From: Pedococcus cremeus
GTDB taxonomy: Bacteria; Actinomycetota; Actinomycetes; Actinomycetales; Dermatophilaceae
NCBI RefSeq assembly: GCF_900111375.1
Contig: NZ_FOHB01000001.1
Span: 496,001-560,000, forward strand
Length of the DNA: 64,000 nt
Direction: 5' to 3'
Shown here: piece after piece, positions 59,153 to 64,000 of the stretch
Layout of the letters: every line of letters starts with the position of its first letter
Numbering within the stretch: the stretch's first letter is position 1
The notes under the pieces: model-generated
What the model saw: the letters and a program-made list of their open reading frames with translations, nothing else
Database searches by the model: none
Told to the model about the DNA's origin: nothing
Position numbers and translations under genes: made by a program

Positions 59153-59428
59153 ATGGTCGTCGAGATCATCGGCACCATCATCTTCGGTGCCATCATCGGA
59201 ATTCTTGCCCGCGTCGTCCTGCCGGGCCGCCAGAACATCAGCGCGCTGATGACGGTCGTGCTCGGCATCATCGGCGCCCTCATCGGCTACTGGCTCTGGG
59301 GTGCGATGGGTGGCGGGAACACCGGCGGGATCGACTGGATCCGCTGGATCATCAGCGTGATCGCGGCAGCGATCCTGGTCAGCCTGTACATCGCTGTCAC
59401 CGGTCGCCGTCGCGTCGACCGCGTCTGA
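59153..59428 (+). CDS. GlsB/YeaQ/YmgE family stress membrane protein
   Basis: A 91-aa protein with three hydrophobic helices (IIGTIIFGAIIGILARVVLPG, TVVLGIIGALIGYWLWGAM, WIRWIISVIAAAILVSLYIA) of the transglycosylase-associated/YeaQ family, small inner-membrane proteins often raised in stress. ATG 59153 has a strong AAAAGGAGG site. The gene is single, ended by a perfect hairpin at 59439-59482. Confidence 0.93.
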   Translation: MVVEIIGTIIFGAIIGILARVVLPGRQNISALMTVVLGIIGALIGYWLWGAMGGGNTGGIDWIRWIISVIAAAILVSLYIAVTGRRRVDRV

Positions 59429-59438
59429 CACACAGCAC

Positions 59439-59482
59439 GCACGACGAAGGCCCCGTCCATCTGGACGGGGCCTTCGTCGTGC
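59439..59482. terminator. bidirectional terminator hairpin
   Basis: A perfect 20-bp stem (59439-59458 with 59463-59482), loop ATCT, between glsB-like (+) and the ferritin-like gene (-). Confidence 0.85.
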
Positions 59483-59508
59483 CGGGAGTCGTGCCGGAGC
59501 TCGGTCGC

Positions 59509-60318
59509 CTAGGCGGCGAGGCCCAGGCGACCCATCCGGCGGGTGTGCTCGTCCGTGAGCCGGGCGAACATGCGGCCGAGCTCGGCGAGGTCGGCGCTCG
59601 GCCGGTCCTGCGCCCCGACCCCGCCGACGAGCAGCGACGAGAGCGCGTCGCGCTCGACGGCGACCTGCTGGGCCTGCGAGAGGGCCTCACCCACCAGCCG
59701 GCGCCCCCACAGGGCGAGCCGGCCCGCCACACGTTCGTCGGCAGCGATCGCCTCGCGGACGACCTTGACGACGAAGTCGGCCTGGCCGACGTCCTGCATG
59801 ACGTCGTGCACCAGCGCCGCGGTCGAGGGGTCGACGTACGCGCTGATCTCCCGGTAGAAGTCGGTCGCGATCCCGTCACCGACGTAGGCCTTGACGAGGC
59901 CCTCGAGCCAGGTGGTGGGGCGCGTGCGCTCGTGGAACGCGTCGATGGCGGCGATGAACGGGGCCATCGCGGCCTCGGCGTCGGCGCCCATCTCCTCGAG
60001 CCGCTTGACCAGGCACTCGTAGTGGCGGAACTCGGCGACGGCCAGGGCGGCGACGGAGGCCCGGAGCGGCTGGGTCGGGGCGAGGTCCGAGTCGCCCGCG
60101 AGCCGAGTGAAGGCGGTGAGCTCGCCGTAGGCGAGGACACCGAGCAGGTCGATGACGGCCTCGCGGTACTGCGGGTCGTCCAGCCACTCCTGCGACGCCG
60201 CTTCCTCGGGGTCCGCCTGCGGGGAGTCCTCGTGCCGGGAGTCCTCGTGCCGGGAGTCCGCCTGCTGCGGCGTCGGGCTGTCGGTGCGGCGCTCCGGCGT
60301 GCTCTCCTCCGTGCTCAT
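59509..60318 (-). CDS. ferritin-like fold protein (MiaE-like family)
   Basis: A 269-aa helical protein with diiron-type ligand motifs: YGELTAFTRLAGD and AEFRHYECLVKRLEEMG, then DAFHERT. Such proteins include tRNA hydroxylases and other ferritin-like oxidases; the substrate is unknown. The first 45 residues are acidic and contain the 5-residue repeat DSRHE twice, from a 15-bp DNA repeat. ATG 60318 sits 7 nt after TAGGGT (leaderless). The counterpart in M. tuberculosis is Rv3210c, next to the RhlE helicase. Confidence 0.83.
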   Translation of the reverse strand: MSTEESTPERRTDSPTPQQADSRHEDSRHEDSPQADPEEAASQEWLDDPQYREAVIDLLGVLAYGELTAFTRLAGDSDLAPTQPLRASVAALAVAEFRHYECLVKRLEEMGADAEAAMAPFIAAIDAFHERTRPTTWLEGLVKAYVGDGIATDFYREISAYVDPSTAALVHDVMQDVGQADFVVKVVREAIAADERVAGRLALWGRRLVGEALSQAQQVAVERDALSSLLVGGVGAQDRPSADLAELGRMFARLTDEHTRRMGRLGLAA

Positions 60319-60325
60319 GGACCAC

Positions 60326-60331
60326 ACCCTA
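60326..60331 (-). promoter_or_regulatory. -10 box of a leaderless promoter (ferritin-like gene)
   Basis: TAGGGT on the minus strand, 7 nt before ATG 60318. Confidence 0.6.
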
Positions 60332-60515
60332 GACGTCGGAATCGGCTGGGCAGAGGTGCTGCGGCTACACTGGGTGTGTTATCGGTGCCCGGTCGGCACG
60401 ACTCAGCTCCGCGGGACGGTTCCCGCGGCCCCCCTTCGAAGAACTCCGATCGGCCCGCTCCTGTGCAGCGACCTCCCGCACGACGCGGCGACGGTCCCGA
60501 TCGAGAGAATCCTGA

Positions 60516-62048
60516 GTGACTGACACGACCACTGACACCACTGACACGCCTACCGACGCCCCCACGCCCACGTTCGCCGACTTCGACGTCCACCCCGACA
60601 TCGTCGCCTCGCTCGCGCAGGCCGGAATCGTCCACCCCTTCCCCATCCAGGCGATGACCCTCCCGGTCGCCCTCGGCGGCCACGACATCATCGGCCAGGC
60701 CAAGACGGGCACCGGCAAGACCCTCGGTTTCGGCGTCCCGATCCTCAACCGGGTGATCAGCCCGCGTGACGACGCGTTCGTCACGATGCCGCACGCCGGC
60801 AAGCCGCAGGCGCTCGCCGTCGCCCCGACCCGCGAGCTCGCGGTGCAGGTGGCCGCCGACCTCGAGCGCGCCGGCAAGCTGCGCGGCGTGCGAGTGCTGA
60901 CGGTCTACGGAGGCCGCGCCTACGAGCCCCAGATCGAGGCGCTCCAGAAGGGCGTCGAGGTCGTCGTCGGAACCCCCGGCCGCCTCATCGACCTCGCCAA
61001 GCAGGGCCACCTCGACCTGTCGCACGCCAAGACCGTGGTGCTCGACGAGGCCGACGAGATGCTCGACCTCGGCTTCCTGCCCGACGTCGAGAAGCTGCTG
61101 GCGATGACGCCGGCCTCGCGCCACACCATGCTCTTCTCCGCGACGATGCCGGGTGCCGTCGTGGCCCTCGCACGTCGGTACATGAGCCAGCCGACCCACA
61201 TCCGCGCGATGGGCGACGACCAGGAGAACGCCCACACGGTCAAGGCCGTCGAGCAGTTCGTCTACCGCGCGCACGCCATGGACAAGGTCGAGATGCTCGC
61301 CCGCATGCTCCAGGCCGAGGGCCGCGGGCTGACCATCATCTTCAGCCGCACCAAGCGGACGGCCGCCAAGGTCGCCGACGAGCTCGTCGACCGTGGCTTC
61401 GCCGCCGCGCCCATCCACGGTGACCTCGGCCAGGGCGCTCGCGAGCAGGCCCTGCGCGCCTTCCGCAACGGCAAGGTCGACATCCTCGTCGCGACCGACG
61501 TCGCCGCCCGTGGCATCGACGTCGACAACGTCACCCACGTGATCAACTACCAGTGTCCCGAGGACGAGAAGACCTACCTGCACCGCATCGGCCGCACCGC
61601 GCGAGCCGGAAACACGGGCATCGCGGTCACCTTCGTGGACTGGGACGACCTGCACCGGTGGGGCATGATCAACAAGACCCTCGACCTCGGCATCCCCGAG
61701 CCGGAGGAGACCTACTCCTCGTCCGACCACTTCTACGAGCAGCTGGACATCCCGCGGGAGGCCAAGGGCCGCCTGCCCAGGGGCGCCCAGAAGCTGGCCG
61801 GCCTCGAGGCCGAGGTGCTCGAGGACCTCGGTGAGACCGGCAAGGGCGCGGGTCGTCGCGGCGCCCATGGCCACCAGGGCTCCGGCGAGGGATCGAGCCG
61901 GAACGGCCGTGGCGGCAGCCGGGGAGGCTCCGGGAACGGCGAGCGCCCCAAGGCTGCTCCCGCCGAGGGCGAGGCCAAGCCGCGCCGCCAGCGCAACCGT
62001 CGCCGCACGCGTGGCGGCAGCCCCGCCGGCGAGGGCGAGCAGGGCTGA
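60516..62048 (+). CDS. rhlE: DEAD-box RNA helicase (RhlE-like)
   Basis: A 510-aa DEAD-box RNA helicase. Q motif FPIQAMTLP, motif I AKTGTGKT, Ib TPGR, II DEAD, III SAT, and VI HRIGRTARAG are all intact; the N-terminus is a Thr/Asp/Pro repeat and the C-terminus is a Gly/Arg/Ser-rich tail (RGGSRGGSGN, RRQRNRRRTRGG) that binds RNA. It likely acts in rRNA maturation, RNA decay or cold response. GTG 60516 starts the family N-terminus. It is divergent from the ferritin-like gene, the Rv3210c-Rv3211 layout. Confidence 0.93.
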   Translation: MTDTTTDTTDTPTDAPTPTFADFDVHPDIVASLAQAGIVHPFPIQAMTLPVALGGHDIIGQAKTGTGKTLGFGVPILNRVISPRDDAFVTMPHAGKPQALAVAPTRELAVQVAADLERAGKLRGVRVLTVYGGRAYEPQIEALQKGVEVVVGTPGRLIDLAKQGHLDLSHAKTVVLDEADEMLDLGFLPDVEKLLAMTPASRHTMLFSATMPGAVVALARRYMSQPTHIRAMGDDQENAHTVKAVEQFVYRAHAMDKVEMLARMLQAEGRGLTIIFSRTKRTAAKVADELVDRGFAAAPIHGDLGQGAREQALRAFRNGKVDILVATDVAARGIDVDNVTHVINYQCPEDEKTYLHRIGRTARAGNTGIAVTFVDWDDLHRWGMINKTLDLGIPEPEETYSSSDHFYEQLDIPREAKGRLPRGAQKLAGLEAEVLEDLGETGKGAGRRGAHGHQGSGEGSSRNGRGGSRGGSGNGERPKAAPAEGEAKPRRQRNRRRTRGGSPAGEGEQG

Positions 62049-62066
62049 CGCCCCCTCCCCACCACG

Positions 62067-62109
62067 ACGTATGCCGTGTGGCCCCGGTTCGGGGCCACAC
62101 GGCATACGT
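62067..62109. terminator. terminator of rhlE built from an inverted octamer pair
   Basis: A perfect 19-bp stem (62067-62085 with 62091-62109) and a 5-nt loop, 19 bp after the rhlE stop. Its outer part is an octamer in each orientation (GTATGCCG at 62069, CGGCATAC at 62100). Confidence 0.85.
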
Positions 62110-62155
62110 GTCTCTCGGGGTTGTCTCTGCTGGCTGTGCCTCGACGTCCGTCGCT

Positions 62156-62599
62156 TCAGTCGGGGTGGGCGATGTGGACGTCCCTCGGGGAAGGTGAACC
62201 CGTACCGGTCTCGAGCAGGGCCTTGAGGCTCATCAGGTAGGTCGCCCACTTGGTGCTGCAGTGGTGCATGAACTCGACCTGCTCCGACCACCCGGCATGC
62301 TTGAACAGGACGACCGTCCAGTCCCCGTCCAAGCGCAGCGACCACTCGACCGTGGTGCCGACCCACTCGTCAGGGCCGGCGACCACCTGCCACCGGACCC
62401 GCTCGGCCGACGAGGTCTCGAGCACCTTCATGTCGAATCCGCCTGGAGGGAAACGGAACTCGATGACGCCTCCCTCGGCGGCGTCGCCCCTGGTGTCGGT
62501 GGTCCACCAGCCGGCGAGGCCGTCGATGGTGGTGAGCGCGGGGAAGACCGCCTCGGGCGGGGTGTTCTCGACCGCCACGCGGTGCACGATGTCAAACAC
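62156..62599 (-). CDS. SRPBCC (AHSA1-like) protein
   Basis: A 147-aa START/Bet v1-like protein: FDIVHRVAVENTPPEAVFPALTTIDGLAGWWT at the start and FKHAGWSEQVEFMHHCSTKWATYLMSLKALLETG at the end, the pattern of AHSA1 proteins that are often paired with ArsR regulators. GTG 62599 follows GGGGAGGG and overlaps the end of the ArsR gene by 8 nt. It probably binds a hydrophobic ligand; function unknown. It is the last gene of a three-gene operon. Confidence 0.85.
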   Translation of the reverse strand: MFDIVHRVAVENTPPEAVFPALTTIDGLAGWWTTDTRGDAAEGGVIEFRFPPGGFDMKVLETSSAERVRWQVVAGPDEWVGTTVEWSLRLDGDWTVVLFKHAGWSEQVEFMHHCSTKWATYLMSLKALLETGTGSPSPRDVHIAHPD

Positions 62600-62981
62600 C
62601 GCTCGCCCTCCCCTCGTGCGACGGCGCTCGCCCGTCGTCCTGTTGCCGCTGGATCGTCTCCGCGATCCGCTTGATGCGGGCGAGCCTGCGGTCCCACGCG
62701 TCACTCACCGCAGTGAGCTGGGCAACCGCACGGGCGAACTGTGCCTCGCTGATCTGGTAGCGGCGTTCGCGACCCGCGCTCGCACCGTGGACCAGGCCTG
62801 CCCGGTCGAGCACTGCGAGGTGCTTGGCCACTGCCTGCCGGCTGATCGGCAGCTGGTCGCTCAGCGACGTGGCCGTGCCCCCGCCCGCAGCCAACAGGAT
62901 GTCGAGCATGCGTCGCCGGGTCGGGTCGCCGACGGCCGACCACAACTCGTCGTCGACGACACCGGCCGCGACCGGCGTCAT
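62592..62981 (-). CDS. ArsR-family transcriptional repressor
   Basis: A 129-aa winged-helix regulator: DELWSAVGDPTRRRMLDILL, then TATSLSDQLPISRQAVAKHLAVLDRAGLV, the ArsR/HTH pattern. The metal-binding Cys pair of classic ArsR/SmtB is absent, so it senses something else. Its stop is inside the next SRPBCC gene, and its start overlaps the preceding gene by ATGA, so the operon reads SRPBCC-ArsR-SRPBCC. It probably represses the operon through the two operators upstream (63476-63537). Confidence 0.87.
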   Translation of the reverse strand: MTPVAAGVVDDELWSAVGDPTRRRMLDILLAAGGGTATSLSDQLPISRQAVAKHLAVLDRAGLVHGASAGRERRYQISEAQFARAVAQLTAVSDAWDRRLARIKRIAETIQRQQDDGRAPSHEGRASGV

Positions 62982-63466
62982 GCCCGGCTCCCCACCGACT
63001 CGGAATACGACACGAGCCGAGGAAGGAAGTGCTCCCAGCCGTTGGCGTGGTCCAGGTAGGTCGCCTCGAGCACTGCAGCCTCCCAGCCCATCTCACGGAA
63101 CCCGGTCTCCCTGAACCTCACCAAGGTCCCGTCTCCGGAGGGTTCGAGCTCGAAGGTGACCAGGAGCGAGTTGCCTCGGCGTGCGGCCTCGCCCGGCTCC
63201 TGGGTCCAGCGGAACGAGAAGCTCCGCGGCGGCAGCGCCTCGACGACGGCGAAGCCCACCAGCTTGCCGCCCTGTGAGCAGTCCCCGAAGGAGATCGACC
63301 CCTCCGAGCCCGCCACCGCTTCGTAGGTCGCGCCGTCAGGCCACCACTCGGTCACGTGCCGGGGGTCGCTGATGACCTCGTAGACGACGTCAGGCGTCGC
63401 GTCGATGTAGAGCTCGCGCTCGATGCTGCCGAGCTCGGCGCCGGCCAGGTGTTCATGGTGCTGCAT
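62978..63466 (-). CDS. SRPBCC domain protein
   Basis: A 162-aa protein of the SRPBCC superfamily: IERELYIDATPDVVYEVISDPRHVTEWWPDGA at the start and LVRFRETGFREMGWE in the C-terminal half, similar to polyketide-cyclase/AHSA1-type proteins. ATG 63466 begins the operon with a GGGAGGACC ribosome binding site 4 nt upstream. It overlaps the ArsR gene (ATGA). Function unknown. Confidence 0.85.
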   Translation of the reverse strand: MQHHEHLAGAELGSIERELYIDATPDVVYEVISDPRHVTEWWPDGATYEAVAGSEGSISFGDCSQGGKLVGFAVVEALPPRSFSFRWTQEPGEAARRGNSLLVTFELEPSGDGTLVRFRETGFREMGWEAAVLEATYLDHANGWEHFLPRLVSYSESVGSRA

Positions 63467-63475
63467 CGGTCCTCC

Positions 63476-63537
63476 CGCAACGTTTGGTTGCGTATCACTC
63501 TAGGACCTCTGCCATCATTTCGCAACCATGCGTTGCG
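63476..63537 (-). promoter_or_regulatory. ArsR operon promoter with twin operators
   Basis: Two inverted repeats with identical half-sites CGCAAC-N5-GTTGCG, at 63476-63492 and 63521-63537, centres 45 bp apart. Between and over them is a minus-strand promoter: -35 TTGCGA (63520-63525), 17-nt spacer, -10 TAGAGT (63497-63502). One operator covers the -35, the other the transcription start region, so binding would block transcription. Confidence 0.8.
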
Positions 63538-63594
63538 CGTTCGCAGATGACCGAGGTGTGCGCAGAGACCACTTGTGCCCCCACCAGCGCACCA

Positions 63595-63622
63595 CTCGCC
63601 CGGTGGCCGGCCACCGGGCGAG
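63595..63622 (-). terminator. perfect 28-bp palindrome downstream of the alcohol dehydrogenase gene
   Basis: Arms 63595-63608 and 63609-63622 are exact inverted repeats with no spacer. It lies about 100 bp beyond the stop of the minus-strand dehydrogenase and is probably its terminator. Confidence 0.6.
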
Positions 63623-63720
63623 CAGCGCGGGGAACCGGCGCGCTCGACGCGCCTGGGCTCCACGGCATACCCGTCCGGTGGGCCGGCCACCACGCGAACT
63701 GCCTTGGGGCGCAGCCGCCG

Positions 63721-64000
63721 TCAGGAGGCGGGCTGGATCGTCGCGGTGTCGATGACGAAGCGGTAGCGCACGTCGGACTTCACGACGCGGTCGTAGGCCT
63801 CGTCGACCTCGTCGGCGCCGATCGTCTCGATCTCTGCGGTGATGCCGTGCTCGGCGCAGAAGTCGAGCATCTCCTGGGTGAGGGCGATGCCCCCGATGTT
63901 GGAGCCGGCGATCGTCTTGTCACCGTTGATGAGCGCACCGAAGGGCAGCTGCTGCGGGTTCGGCGGCAGGCCGACGGTGACGAAGGTGCCGAACGGCTTG
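63721..64000 (-). CDS. NAD(P)-dependent alcohol dehydrogenase, C-terminal part (5' partial)
   Basis: The last 93 codons of a zinc-type medium-chain alcohol dehydrogenase of the cinnamyl-alcohol/YahK group: PNPQQLPFGALINGDKTIAG, then GSNIGGIALTQEMLDFCAEH and the end DEAYDRVVKSDVRYRFVID. The catalytic zinc and NAD-binding domains lie outside the window. It was read directly from the sequence because no start is inside the window. It runs toward the ArsR operon, separated by a terminator-like palindrome. Confidence 0.85.
   Translation of the reverse strand, partial: KPFGTFVTVGLPPNPQQLPFGALINGDKTIAGSNIGGIALTQEMLDFCAEHGITAEIETIGADEVDEAYDRVVKSDVRYRFVIDTATIQPAS

Overview
The window is high-GC DNA (about 72% G+C by eye) from an actinomycete, most likely a Micrococcales member near Intrasporangiaceae. 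Lineage markers are WhiB7, mycoredoxin-1, the AdnAB helicase-nuclease, UPF0182, PPA1309, DUF2342, DUF3107, DUF5679 and DUF3099 proteins, and an SOS box of the actinobacterial/Bacillus type. Genes are dense and often overlap by 4 nt (ATGA, GTGA, TTGA). I saw no transposase, integrase, prophage gene, CRISPR array or rRNA. The only tRNA is initiator tRNA-fMet. The first and last genes are cut by the window edges.

Layout. Positions 1-9.5 kb: the end of a 2-oxoacid dehydrogenase E2 gene coupled to an acyl carrier protein, an MFS exporter, a membrane phosphodiesterase with a metallo-beta-lactamase hydrolase, an ACP-like protein that has lost its phosphopantetheine serine, small membrane proteins and a DUF2252 protein. 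Positions 9.5-19.4 kb: an alpha/beta-hydrolase fused to a class III adenylate cyclase, then a sulfatase module (radical-SAM maturase, 55-aa protein and DUF6325 protein divergent from a Cys-type arylsulfatase and an antiporter), then a SNF2 helicase. Positions 19.4-26.5 kb: a more accessory stretch with a lone ANTAR protein, a gene behind a perfect LexA box, a flavin reductase facing an acyl-CoA-dehydrogenase-like flavoenzyme, an HxlR regulator with paired operators facing a cysteine-synthase-like enzyme, and hydrolases. Positions 26.6-62 kb: a conserved core whose order strongly recalls M. tuberculosis Rv3193c-Rv3211 (UPF0182, PDZ-Lon protease, DUF2342, cyclodehydratase-like protein, AarF kinase, whiB7, uvrD2, mrx1, nudC, adnA-adnB, ATL protein, moeZ, TetR, DUF3107, ferritin-like protein, RhlE helicase). 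It combines DNA repair and unwinding (UvrD2, AdnAB, ATL, HhH-GPD), redox (Mrx1, NudC), sulfur/molybdopterin chemistry (MoeZ, MoaE) and antibiotic stress control (WhiB7). Positions 62-64 kb: an autoregulated ArsR operon with two SRPBCC proteins, then a partial alcohol dehydrogenase.

Most notable: (1) the octamer GTATGCCG occurs 38 times, 19 per strand, where about 2 are expected from composition. It forces rare codons (TAT, GCA, ATA) in genes and forms inverted pairs in two terminator hairpins, an arrangement like DNA-uptake sequences of Neisseria and Pasteurellaceae. (2) whiB7 has a long leader with its AT-rich promoter, a 92-codon upstream ORF, an intrinsic terminator and a second, proline-rich ORF that overlaps the whiB7 start. 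(3) Six start codons sit exactly 7 nt after a TANNNT box, indicating leaderless mRNAs. (4) A 16-bp perfect SOS palindrome, a twin ArsR operator and a twin HxlR operator give testable regulation.
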